This document shows positions 1 through 7,934 of a stretch of 64,000 nt of DNA, in pieces. The DNA is from JAAYDY01 sp964500225 (GTDB lineage: Bacteria > Planctomycetota > Phycisphaerae > FEN-1346 > JAACEH01), in NCBI GenBank assembly GCA_964500225.1, contig CAZCOA010000004.1, positions 1-64,000 of the forward strand, in the 5' to 3' direction. Each line of letters opens with the position of its first letter. Within the stretch, counting starts at the first letter, position 1. Made by a program: the position numbers and the translations under genes. The notes below the pieces were generated by a model. The model was given only the letters and a program-made list of their open reading frames with translations, was not told the DNA's origin and searched no databases.

Positions 1-49
1 CGCAATTCAGCCGTTGCCTCGGCGACGGTACTTGGAACGGTAGAACGGG

Positions 50-132
50 GAAACGATTCGCGTGCGTCCAGCGAGCACCTGGCGGGGCGCTCGGGTTTTC
101 GAAGCAGACCCCCACCTGTGAAACGATTCACA
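50..132. promoter_or_regulatory. CRP/FNR-family-type operator upstream of the hox operon
   Basis: Bases 117-132 read TGTGAAACGATTCACA, a perfect inverted repeat (TGTGAA-N4-TTCACA). They match the E. coli CRP consensus TGTGA-N6-TCACA at all ten specified bases. The 10-bp core GAAACGATTC occurs again at 50-59, exactly 70 bp upstream, inside a less perfect palindrome. The site ends 127 bp before the hoxF start and nothing else in 1-259 looks coding. A CRP/FNR-superfamily regulator of hydrogenase expression is inferred; which member is unknown. Confidence 0.55.
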
Positions 133-259
133 CGGAAATGCAGGTCAGCGTGTAGATGACTGCGCCGGTGTTCGTCATAGGCGTACCCGGGCGATGGGGA
201 GGTCGGGTCCGGCGCGTTTTTCGACGGTTCCCTGGTTTTGATCGGATTGAGGGCACTGC

Positions 260-2071
260 ATGAGCAAGTCACTCGAAGCAGACGTTAAAAGAATCTGCAA
301 GGCCTGCGGCAACGACCGAACGAGGATGATGGACATCGTTCGATCCGTGCAGGAACAATACGGGTGCGTTTCGGGCGAAGCGATGGAGTTAATCGCCCGC
401 GAGGTGTCGTGCCACCGGGTTGAGGTGGAAAGCGTGGTATCGTTCTATGCCTTCCTTTCCGCGCGGCCCAAGGGCAAGGTCGTCATCCGCCTGTGCGACG
501 ACGTGATCGATGAGATGAAGGGGTCCGAGCAGGTGGCGGAAGCGCTGAAAGACGAATTGAGGATTGACTTCGGCGAGACAACACCAGACGGCATGATCAC
601 CCTGGAGCGCACGCCGTGCATCGGCATGTGCGATCAGGCGCCCGCGGCGTTGGTGAATGACGAGGTGGTTACGTACCTGTCGGGGGATGCGGCGCGGAAC
701 ATGGTGCGTTCGCTCCGCGAGCACATGGATCCGAGGAAACTGGTCGGACGTTTTGGCGACGGCAACAACGGCCACGATCTGGTGCGGTCCATGGTGCATA
801 ACAACATCCGCCTGGCGGGCGATGTGGTTCTGGCGCCGCTGTCGGAGGGAGTGGCGCTGAAGAACGCACTAGCCATGAGTCCGGCAGAGGTGATTCGCGA
901 CGTGAAGACGGCCCGGCTGCGCGGTCGCGGCGGTGCGGGGTTCCCCACCGGGATGAAATGGGAGTTTACGCGCAATGCCCCCGGCACACAGAGATACGTG
1001 CTGTGCAATGCCGACGAGGGTGAGCCCGGCACATTCAAGGACCGGGTCATCCTCACCGAGCGTCCGGACGTGCTGATCGAAGGCATGACAATCGCGGGAT
1101 ACGCCATCGGCGCAGATACGGGCGTGCTTTATCTGCGGGCCGAATATGCCTACCTTCGCTCTTTCCTGGAGCACGTGCTGCACGACCGTCGCAACAAGGG
1201 CCTGCTGGGCAAGGACATCTGCGGCAAGAAGGGTTTCAATTTCGACATCCGGATTCAAATGGGAGCCGGAGCGTATATTTGCGGCGAGGAGACGTCGCTG
1301 ATCAGCAGCGTCGAGGGACTGCGGGGCGACCCGAAGAATCGTCCCCCCTTCCCCGCCCAGAAAGGGTTGTACCAGTGCCCGACGACGGTCAACAATGTGG
1401 AGACCTTCTGCTGCGTAGCACGGATTCTTGAGAAAGGGCCTGGCTGGTTTGTGCAGATGGGGTCGAAGGGGAGCCCTGGCACAAAGCTTCTGAGCATTTC
1501 CGGCGACTGTCACCGGCCGGGGGTTTACGAAGTTCCGTTTGGCATCAAGCTGAGTGAGGTGCTGAAGCTCTGCGGGGCGGAAGATGCGGCCGCTGTGCAG
1601 GTGGGCGGCCCGAGCGGCACGATGGTGCCGCCGGCGGAGTTTGGGCGGACGATCTGCTACGACGATCTGGCCACGGGCGGTTCTGTCATGGTGTTCGGCC
1701 CGAATCGGAACTTGTTGAAGGTAGTGCGTAAATTCCTCGAATTCTTCATTGAGGAGAGTTGCGGGTACTGCACGCCTTGCCGCGTCGGAAACGTGCTGCT
1801 GTTGGAGCGGCTCAATCGGATACTGGACGGCAAGGGCGAGCCGTCGGACCTGGAGTACCTGGAGCGTCTGGGCCGCACGGTCAAGACGGCCAGCCGGTGC
1901 GGTTTGGGCCAGACGTCGCCGAACCCGGTGCTGACAACGTTGAAAAACTTCCGTTCGGCATATGAGACGCTGGTGAAAGAGGCGAAGGACGGCCTTCAGC
2001 CGGCATTCGACATAAGCGCGGCCCTGGGCGATGCGGTAGCGATCACCGGGCGTGAGTCGGTCCACTTTTAG
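260..2071 (+). CDS. hoxF: NAD-reducing [NiFe] hydrogenase diaphorase subunit HoxF (NuoE-NuoF fusion)
   Basis: Cytoplasmic diaphorase subunit that exchanges electrons between NAD(H) and the HoxUYH part of the bidirectional hydrogenase. Residues 1-165 are NuoE-like; residues 170-603 are NuoF-like. The FMN/NADH-binding glycine-rich motif RGRGGAGFPTG lies near residue 220. The N3-type [4Fe-4S] ligands are C501, C504 and C507, with a later CGLG cysteine. In the NuoE-like part C79, C120 and C124 are present, but the position of the second ligand (C-x4-C) is an aspartate. About 600 residues is normal for fused HoxF. GAGGG lies 6 nt before the ATG. It heads hoxFUYHW and the receiver gene. The assignment as HoxF rather than complex I NuoF rests on the fusion and on the hoxY/hoxH neighbours. 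Confidence 0.93.
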   Translation: MSKSLEADVKRICKACGNDRTRMMDIVRSVQEQYGCVSGEAMELIAREVSCHRVEVESVVSFYAFLSARPKGKVVIRLCDDVIDEMKGSEQVAEALKDELRIDFGETTPDGMITLERTPCIGMCDQAPAALVNDEVVTYLSGDAARNMVRSLREHMDPRKLVGRFGDGNNGHDLVRSMVHNNIRLAGDVVLAPLSEGVALKNALAMSPAEVIRDVKTARLRGRGGAGFPTGMKWEFTRNAPGTQRYVLCNADEGEPGTFKDRVILTERPDVLIEGMTIAGYAIGADTGVLYLRAEYAYLRSFLEHVLHDRRNKGLLGKDICGKKGFNFDIRIQMGAGAYICGEETSLISSVEGLRGDPKNRPPFPAQKGLYQCPTTVNNVETFCCVARILEKGPGWFVQMGSKGSPGTKLLSISGDCHRPGVYEVPFGIKLSEVLKLCGAEDAAAVQVGGPSGTMVPPAEFGRTICYDDLATGGSVMVFGPNRNLLKVVRKFLEFFIEESCGYCTPCRVGNVLLLERLNRILDGKGEPSDLEYLERLGRTVKTASRCGLGQTSPNPVLTTLKNFRSAYETLVKEAKDGLQPAFDISAALGDAVAITGRESVHF

Positions 2072-2094
2072 AGTCTGCAAGGGGCGAACTGGCG

Positions 2095-2808
2095 ATGAGC
2101 GAAACAATCACGTTCACAATCGACGGTAAGGAAATCACTGCCCAACCGGGCCAGTCGATCATGCAGGCCGCCGACGCCGCGGGGGTGTATATTCCGCGTC
2201 TGTGCGCCTTCGAGGGGCTTGTGCCGCACGGCAGTTGCCGGGTCTGCACGGTGATGGTCAACGGGCGACCACAGGCGGCATGCACACAGCCGGTGGCAAA
2301 CGGAATCGTCGTTGAGAACAATACCGAGCAGATCACGGCGATCCGGCGGGACATCATCGAGATGCTCTTTGTCGAGGGCAATCACTACTGCATGTTCTGC
2401 GAAAAGAGCGGCAATTGCGAACTTCAGGCCCTGGCGTACCGATTCGGCATCGCGGCGCCGAAGTATCCTTACATGTTCCCGAAGCGTGAGGTGGACGCGA
2501 CGCACCCGGACATTTTCATCGACCGGAACCGCTGCGTTCTGTGCGGCCGGTGCGTGCGGGCGTCCCGGGACGTGGACGGCAAGTGCGTGTTCGAGTTCGT
2601 GGGGCGCGGCCCGCACAAGCGCGTGGCGGTCAACGCCGAGGCGAACCTGGCGGACACGGATCTGAAAACGAGCGACAAGGCCGTCGAAGTGTGCCCGGTG
2701 GGGGCGATTCTCAGAAAACGGGTAGGCTATGCCGTTCCGGTGGGCAAGCGCCGGTATGACCACAAGCCGATCGGTTCGGACATTGAACAGGCTGCGTCGA
2801 AGAAATAG
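2095..2808 (+). CDS. hoxU: Hydrogenase diaphorase small subunit HoxU
   Basis: Iron-sulfur subunit, homologous to the N-terminal part of NuoG, that relays electrons between HoxF and HoxY. An N-terminal [2Fe-2S] ferredoxin domain has C37, C48, C51 and C63. A His/Cys cluster follows in HYCMFCEKSGNC (about 98-109). A ferredoxin-like [4Fe-4S] site is seen in CVLCGRCVR and a later VCPVGAI. At 237 residues it has the usual HoxU length. It starts 23 bp after hoxF and ends 13 bp before hoxY. The same domain order, split by an inserted flavodomain, recurs in the gene at 12259-13914. Confidence 0.93.
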   Translation: MSETITFTIDGKEITAQPGQSIMQAADAAGVYIPRLCAFEGLVPHGSCRVCTVMVNGRPQAACTQPVANGIVVENNTEQITAIRRDIIEMLFVEGNHYCMFCEKSGNCELQALAYRFGIAAPKYPYMFPKREVDATHPDIFIDRNRCVLCGRCVRASRDVDGKCVFEFVGRGPHKRVAVNAEANLADTDLKTSDKAVEVCPVGAILRKRVGYAVPVGKRRYDHKPIGSDIEQAASKK

Positions 2809-2821
2809 GGGCCAGTGCCAT

Positions 2822-3367
2822 ATGCCAAAAGCGAAGGTTGCGACAACGTCACTGTGCGGCTGTTTCGGTTGCCACATGTCCCTGTTGGACATCGACGACC
2901 GGATCCTGAAGCTCGTGGAGCTGGTGGAATTCAACAAGTCGCCGATCAACGACATCAAGGAATTCACCGAGCGTTGCACGGTGGGCCTGATCGAGGGCGG
3001 CTGCTGCAACGAGGAAAACGTCCGGGTGCTGCGGGACTTCCGCAAACATTGCGACATTCTGGTCTCGGTGGGCGACTGTGCGATCATGGGCGGAATTCCG
3101 GCCATGCGGAACACGATCCCGCTGAAGGAATGTCTGGAAGAGGCCTATTTGAACGGCCCGACGGTGCATAATCCGAGCGGCCAGATTCCGAACGATCCGG
3201 AGATTCCGCTGCTGCTGAACCGCGTCTATCCGTGCCACGAGGTAGTGAAGATCGACTACCACCTGCCGGGTTGCCCGCCTTCGGCGGATGCCCTTTGGGA
3301 AGCTCTTGTGGCCCTGCTGTCGGACAAGCCTGTCGCGCTGCCGTACGAACTGATCAAGTACGACTGA
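2822..3367 (+). CDS. hoxY: [NiFe] hydrogenase small subunit HoxY
   Basis: Small subunit of the soluble NAD-linked hydrogenase, carrying the proximal Fe-S cluster next to the Ni-Fe site. Visible ligands are C14 and C17 (LCGCFGC at the N-terminus), the cysteine in VSVGDCAIMGG, and the cysteine in YHLPGCPPSADAL. The length (181 residues) is typical of HoxY. It is much shorter than membrane-bound HupS-type small subunits and has no Tat signal, so the enzyme is cytoplasmic. The ATG at 2822 was chosen over an upstream in-frame extension because it follows hoxU by 13 bp with a G-rich ribosome-binding region. Confidence 0.93.
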   Translation: MPKAKVATTSLCGCFGCHMSLLDIDDRILKLVELVEFNKSPINDIKEFTERCTVGLIEGGCCNEENVRVLRDFRKHCDILVSVGDCAIMGGIPAMRNTIPLKECLEEAYLNGPTVHNPSGQIPNDPEIPLLLNRVYPCHEVVKIDYHLPGCPPSADALWEALVALLSDKPVALPYELIKYD

Positions 3368-3391
3368 TTCCATGTTTTGGGAGCCTGACAC

Positions 3392-4831
3392 GTGGCAAGC
3401 ACGAAACAGAAGCGAGTAATCATCGAGCCGGTGACCCGAGTGGAGGGCCACGGCAAGGTCAGCATTCTGCTCGACGAGAAGAACCGGGTAACGCAGGCGC
3501 GGCTGCATATCGTAGAGTTCCGCGGCTTCGAACGGTTCATCCAGGGACGGCCGTTCTGGGAAGTGCCTGTCCTGGTCCAGCGTCTGTGCGGCATCTGCCC
3601 GGTCAGCCACCATTTGGCGGCCGCGAAGGCCATGGATCGGATCGTCGGCGGGGAGAAGCTCCCGCCGACGGCGGAGAAGATGCGGCGGCTGATGCATTAC
3701 GGCCAGACGTTCCAGAGCCACGCCCTGCACTTCTTCCACCTGGCCTCCCCCGACCTGCTGTTCGGATTCGATGCCGATGTGGCGATCCGCAATGTCATCG
3801 GCGTGGCGGCCAAGTATCCGGACCTGGCCGTGCAGGGCGTGATGATGCGGAGGTATGGCCAAGAGATCATCAAGGCGACGGCCGGCAAGAAGAATCACGG
3901 CACGGGCGCCATCCCAGGCGGCATCAACAAGAACCTGTCGATCGCCGAGCGCGACGTGTTCCTGAAGGATATCGATCAGATGCTGACGTGGTCGCGCGGC
4001 GCGCTGAAGGTGGCTGTGGACTACACGACGACCAATCTGGCAATGGCCGCGCCGTTCGGATCGTTCGACTCGAACCACCTGTCGATCGTTCGTAACGACG
4101 GCGCAATGGACCTGTACGACGGCAATCTGCGAGCGATTGACGCCCAAGGCAACAAGATTCTGGACCAGGTGTCGCCGCAGGACTACTACAAAGTCATCGC
4201 CGAGGAAGTGCGGCCGTGGTCGTACATGAAGTTTCCGTTCATCAAGAGCCTCGGCCCCAACGACGGTTGGTACCGTGTGGGCCCGCTGGCGCGCATCAAC
4301 ACGTGCGACTTCATCGACACGCCCGAGGCCGAAGCCGCCCGCAAGGAGTTCATGAAACTCACCAACGGCAAGCCCAATAACATCACCATGGCCTACCACT
4401 GGGCTCGGATGATCGAGCTGCTGCATGCGTGCGAGAAGATTCGCGATCTGCTCAACGACAAGGATCTTCAAGGCACCGATCTGGTGACCAAGGGCCAGCG
4501 ACGGGACGAGGGCATTGCCATCGTCGAGGCGCCGCGCGGGACGCTGTTCCATCACTACCGCGTAAACAAGGACGATCAGGTGGTGATGGCGAACTTGATC
4601 GTCTCGACAACAAGCAACAACGAGCCGATGAACCGGGCGGTCCAGAAGGTGGCCCAGGATCACATTTCCGGCAAGCCGGAGATTACCGAGGGGCTGCTGA
4701 ATCACATTGAGGTGGCCATTCGCGCCTACGATCCATGCTTGTCGTGTGCGACGCACGCCCTGGGCCAGATGCCGCTGGAGGTGATCCTGGTTGACAGTAC
4801 AGGAACCGTGATCGACCGGAAGCGCAAGTGA
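3392..4831 (+). CDS. hoxH: [NiFe] hydrogenase catalytic large subunit HoxH
   Basis: Catalytic subunit that reversibly oxidises H2 at the Ni-Fe(CN)2CO site. Both cysteine pairs that bind the metals are present: RLCGICPVSHH near the N-terminus (C66, C69) and DPCLSCATH near the C-terminus (C449, C452, H455). Twenty-four residues follow H455, which fits a precursor that is cleaved after the histidine during maturation. The start is GTG at 3392. The next gene, the maturation protease, overlaps the stop by one base (TGATG). No hyp maturation genes occur in this window, so they must lie elsewhere. Confidence 0.94.
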   Translation: MASTKQKRVIIEPVTRVEGHGKVSILLDEKNRVTQARLHIVEFRGFERFIQGRPFWEVPVLVQRLCGICPVSHHLAAAKAMDRIVGGEKLPPTAEKMRRLMHYGQTFQSHALHFFHLASPDLLFGFDADVAIRNVIGVAAKYPDLAVQGVMMRRYGQEIIKATAGKKNHGTGAIPGGINKNLSIAERDVFLKDIDQMLTWSRGALKVAVDYTTTNLAMAAPFGSFDSNHLSIVRNDGAMDLYDGNLRAIDAQGNKILDQVSPQDYYKVIAEEVRPWSYMKFPFIKSLGPNDGWYRVGPLARINTCDFIDTPEAEAARKEFMKLTNGKPNNITMAYHWARMIELLHACEKIRDLLNDKDLQGTDLVTKGQRRDEGIAIVEAPRGTLFHHYRVNKDDQVVMANLIVSTTSNNEPMNRAVQKVAQDHISGKPEITEGLLNHIEVAIRAYDPCLSCATHALGQMPLEVILVDSTGTVIDRKRK

Positions 4832-5343
4832 TGGACGCTGCGACGAGGGGCATCCTGGTGATCGGGTTTGGCAATCCGGGCCGGCTGGACGACGGTCTGG
4901 GCCCTGCCCTGGCGGCGCGGATCGAAACATTGGGCCTGCCGAACGTAACGGTTGACTCGGACTACCAGTTGACCGTGGAGGACGCTGCGGAGGCGGCGCG
5001 GCACGATGTGGTGATCTTCGCCGACGCGGATGTGGGTGGACCGGAGCCGTTCTATGTGCGGCGGCTGAGCCCGAGTGGAGGAACGTTGAGCTTCAGTACC
5101 CACAGCGTGACGCCTGCGGCGGTGTTGACGCTGGCGCGTGAGTTGTTCCGGTCCGAGCCGCAGGGATTCCTGATGGGCATCCGCGGCTACGAATTCAATG
5201 AGTTCGGCGAGCGACTGTCCGAACGGGCCATGGAGAACCTTGAAGCCGCAGCGACGTACCTTGCGGCCGCACTGGAAACGGGTAGGATCGAGGAGATTCG
5301 GGCCGACGGAGACCTGCCGCGAGGCGGCTCGGCCAAGTCCTGA
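4831..5343 (+). CDS. hoxW: Hydrogenase maturation endopeptidase (HoxW/HyaD family)
   Basis: Protease that removes the C-terminal tail of HoxH after nickel insertion. The N-terminus has the family motif VIGFGNPGRLDDGLGPAL, with the metal-binding Asp/Glu region and an acidic D in FADAD. The family HSVTPAAVL segment is also visible (about residues 90-100). At 170 residues it is of normal length. The ATG at 4831 overlaps the hoxH stop as TGATG, implying translational coupling; a GTG one codon earlier (4828) is the alternative start. Specificity for HoxH is inferred from position. Confidence 0.88.
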   Translation: MDAATRGILVIGFGNPGRLDDGLGPALAARIETLGLPNVTVDSDYQLTVEDAAEAARHDVVIFADADVGGPEPFYVRRLSPSGGTLSFSTHSVTPAAVLTLARELFRSEPQGFLMGIRGYEFNEFGERLSERAMENLEAAATYLAAALETGRIEEIRADGDLPRGGSAKS

Positions 5344-5357
5344 ATAGGGGAAATGCA

Positions 5358-5735
5358 ATGCGCGACGGCAAGTACGTGATCCTTTGCATCGATGACGACG
5401 ACGATATTCTGTTGGTGCTGAAGACGGTCCTCGAGGCGAATGGTTATGTGTTCGCCGGGGCATCGAGCGCCGAACAGGGGCTGAAGAAATACGAGGAGGT
5501 ATCGCCGGACCTCATCATCGTCGATCTCATGATGGAAGAGATCGACGCCGGGACGAGTTTTGTGCGTGAACTGAAGGCGCGCGGCTGCAAGGCGCCGATC
5601 TACATGCTGAGCAGCGTCGGCGACGACCTGAACCGCTCGATCGACTACTCGGCGCTGGGGCTGTCGGGCGTGTTCCAGAAGCCGATCGAGAACGACAAGC
5701 TGCTTGCTCTGCTGAGGACGAAGCTGAAGAAGTAG
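5358..5735 (+). CDS. Single-domain response regulator (CheY-like receiver)
   Basis: A stand-alone 125-residue receiver domain with the acidic cluster CIDDDDD, the phospho-acceptor aspartate in LIIVDLMME, the switch Ser in MLSS and the conserved Lys in FQKPI. There is no DNA-binding or enzymatic output domain. An AGGGG ribosome-binding site sits 7 nt before the ATG and the gene begins 14 bp after hoxW, so it is probably the last gene of the hox operon. No histidine kinase is adjacent. Whether it links signalling to hydrogenase activity is unknown. Confidence 0.85.
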   Translation: MRDGKYVILCIDDDDDILLVLKTVLEANGYVFAGASSAEQGLKKYEEVSPDLIIVDLMMEEIDAGTSFVRELKARGCKAPIYMLSSVGDDLNRSIDYSALGLSGVFQKPIENDKLLALLRTKLKK

Positions 5736-5841
5736 GCGTTGGTCGCAAAGCCGGCTTGGGCGGGACGCGTCCGTCGGCTTGAGGCAGGTGCGAGACATTC
5801 GCCGTCACACGGCGCCGTTGCATTGTTGGTTTATATAAGCT

Positions 5842-5882
5842 CGACCGCGGCACGTCCTGTCGCGGTCGTTTGTTGCGCAACA
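5842..5882. terminator. Hairpin terminator between convergent genes
   Basis: CGACCGCG (5842-5849) pairs perfectly with CGCGGTCG (5861-5868) across an 11-nt loop and is followed by TTTGTTG. A 12-bp palindrome, TGTTGCGCAACA, follows at 5871-5882. It lies between the end of the hox operon and the end of the minus-strand permease gene. The T-run is short, so termination strength is uncertain. Confidence 0.5.
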
Positions 5883-5907
5883 CTGTTGACACAGGACGGC
5901 AAAGACA

Positions 5908-7545
5908 TCACGGTAGCGGACCAGTGGCATCGGTGCGGTCCGCACGGTTTGCGGCCACCGTCATCGCATCGGAGAGCCGATGAGACGGCCGAGACCCTGT
6001 CCGTCGCCACAGCAGAACCACTAGCCCGCTGATCGGCAGGATGGCGATCAGGAGCAACAGACATGACATGCTCGCAAGACCGTCGGCATGATGCCGTATC
6101 CGGTCGAACAGCCACGGCGTGAAGTATGGCACGCCGGGAGGCCGCAGAAACATCGTCGCGGGGAGCTCGACAAAGCTGAGCACGGCCACAAGAAGTAGCA
6201 CGCACGCAGCAGTCCGCCATGTGTCCGGCTGCCAGATACAGTGAACAGACGAATCAGTAGAACCGACTGATTCGGCCTCTGACGTGGCCTGTCGCCGACG
6301 ATCACACTGTGCTCGAAATACAAGAAAGAGCAGTACGGCAATGCCGGCAAACCTCGCGGCCTGCCCGAGGGCTGCTGCGGGCCAGCGGTCCAGGATCCAG
6401 CCCATCCACGGGGCGGGCAGCATGGCCAGATGGGCCATGCCGATAAGTGGGCCCGGAACCAACGCCGCCGCAATCAGTGTGATCTGCATCAGGTGCGATA
6501 CGCCGGTGGCGGTTCTTCCGCATCGTTCGAGAACTACGGCCGCAGCGGCCATGGACACCGCAAGGCAGGCAGCCACGCCGGCGGCTGCACATGTGTTGAG
6601 GAGTCCGGCGCACTCGGAATCCGGGCAATTCACGGGCCTATTGCCGTTCCCGACGCCCAGGAACAGCAGTATTACGGGAATCGCCATGGTGAGAATCAAC
6701 GCCGTTGCAACAATCGTCCGCTGAATCCCAGGCACAGGCAGAACTGGTCGCTCGGTATCGGCCAGTGCGGCAATTAGGTGCATGTGTCGTCGGAGCATGA
6801 TCGCAGCAACAACCGCCACAGCCACAAGGGGCCACGCCGCCCAGACAACCAATTCCGTAGCCCCGACGCCCTGGTAGATGGCAACCAGTTCGGTTCCGTA
6901 GGTGCTGACTCCGGCCACGCTGAACGCATCGTACTGGGAAAGTGTGACAACCAGGCAGGCGACGAAGGCAACCGCCAAGGATCGGCCGAGAGGGTGGTAT
7001 AGAGCGGCCAGTGTGGAGGACCGGCCTTGCAGTCCCGCGGCCTGGCCCCCCGAAGCTTCGGTGCCGCGGTGCCGCCCACCGGCGATAATCAAGGCCGCCA
7101 GAGGCCAACAATAGAGTACCTGAACAAAGCAGGCAACAGCCGCGGCAACAAGTTGATTGTCATTGGCGAACTGGGAGGCCATGAACCGACCCACCGGAGC
7201 CGTGTGACTGAGCAGCTGCGACCATGCATGGCAGGTCACGTACTGTGGCCAGAGAACGGGAACCAACATGAGCCACAACAGCCAAGCGCGATCTCGACAA
7301 GCATTCGCCAGGAGTTGGCTGGCAACATACCCCAGCACGACGGCCACGAAGGCCACTGAGATAGCCAGGCTGATGCTACGTGCCATCAATGTGTGAAGCA
7401 TCTGTGGGGCGGAGGTGCGTTCTGAAATGGTCCCGTGGCCGACCAACAATGCGGTAACGGCCAGCACAGGCCAAGCCACGAGAAACATCCAGGCAGCCAG
7501 GCCAGCCACTGCGACAAGGCCTTGAGCCATAGCGCGACGGTTCAT
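5908..7545 (-). CDS. ABC transporter permease, two-domain Fe(III)/thiamine (FbpB/ThiP) type
   Basis: Very hydrophobic 545-residue inner-membrane protein with about 12 predicted membrane spans in two halves. Each half has a loop resembling the FbpB/ThiP permease signature: LSQYDAFSVAG...ELVAIYQ in the first, and SFVELPATMFLRPPG in the second. These match the EFGA / ELSATLLLRPPG region of iron and thiamine permeases, though the EAA loop is weak. It stands alone: no ATP-binding or periplasmic-binding protein gene is adjacent on the same strand. Substrate is unknown. It is flanked by the convergent hox operon and the divergent metVF operon. Confidence 0.6.
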   Translation of the reverse strand: MNRRAMAQGLVAVAGLAAWMFLVAWPVLAVTALLVGHGTISERTSAPQMLHTLMARSISLAISVAFVAVVLGYVASQLLANACRDRAWLLWLMLVPVLWPQYVTCHAWSQLLSHTAPVGRFMASQFANDNQLVAAAVACFVQVLYCWPLAALIIAGGRHRGTEASGGQAAGLQGRSSTLAALYHPLGRSLAVAFVACLVVTLSQYDAFSVAGVSTYGTELVAIYQGVGATELVVWAAWPLVAVAVVAAIMLRRHMHLIAALADTERPVLPVPGIQRTIVATALILTMAIPVILLFLGVGNGNRPVNCPDSECAGLLNTCAAAGVAACLAVSMAAAAVVLERCGRTATGVSHLMQITLIAAALVPGPLIGMAHLAMLPAPWMGWILDRWPAAALGQAARFAGIAVLLFLVFRAQCDRRRQATSEAESVGSTDSSVHCIWQPDTWRTAACVLLLVAVLSFVELPATMFLRPPGVPYFTPWLFDRIRHHADGLASMSCLLLLIAILPISGLVVLLWRRTGSRPSHRLSDAMTVAANRADRTDATGPLP

Positions 7546-7934
7546 TGGCGATCAATATCGACAGGGAGAAGCATACGGACCGAGTTCGTCAGACGTTCAC
7601 ACTTCTCGTCCACCACGGCAGCCAACTAAACCCATATTCTCCCAATGCCTGCATGGAACACAAGGAAAAACCACGCGGCGCGGTAAGCACGCGGCGGCCC
7701 CGACGCGCACGGTCGCCAGTGGCCCCTCTATTGTGTGATGCAAGTCACCCAGCGATTCCGCGTGGACGCGTAACCTAGATCGGCGAGAATCCAGCATTCG
7801 ATTGATTAGCAGTGCCTGGAGTCCTATAATTCGCAAGACCGGAGCGGCGTTGCACGTGCATTGCATACGTTGGCGTCTGATCGGGATTTTCGTCAAGACG
7901 GAATGACGACGGTCATTCCGTGCGAGGTCCGACG
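7546..7934. promoter_or_regulatory. Divergent regulatory region: CRP-like box, promoter and leader hairpin
   Basis: There is no gene here. A CRP-like box TGTGA-TGCAAG-TCACC (7734-7749) matches 9 of 10 consensus bases. A sigma70-type promoter TTGATT (7802-7807), 17-bp spacer, TATAAT (7825-7830) faces right. The palindrome TGCACGTGCA is at 7851-7860. A perfect 10-bp inverted repeat, ACGGAATGAC-GACG-GTCATTCCGT, spans 7898-7921, three bases before the GAGG ribosome-binding site (7924-7927) of the GltD-like gene. The predicted transcript leader is about 95 nt. Confidence 0.6.

Noticed and set aside
2849..4930. 693-codon open frame antisense to hoxY, hoxH and the protease
   Set aside because: Shadow of the real genes: Arg/His/Gln-rich, no family motifs, and fully overlapping three confidently identified genes.
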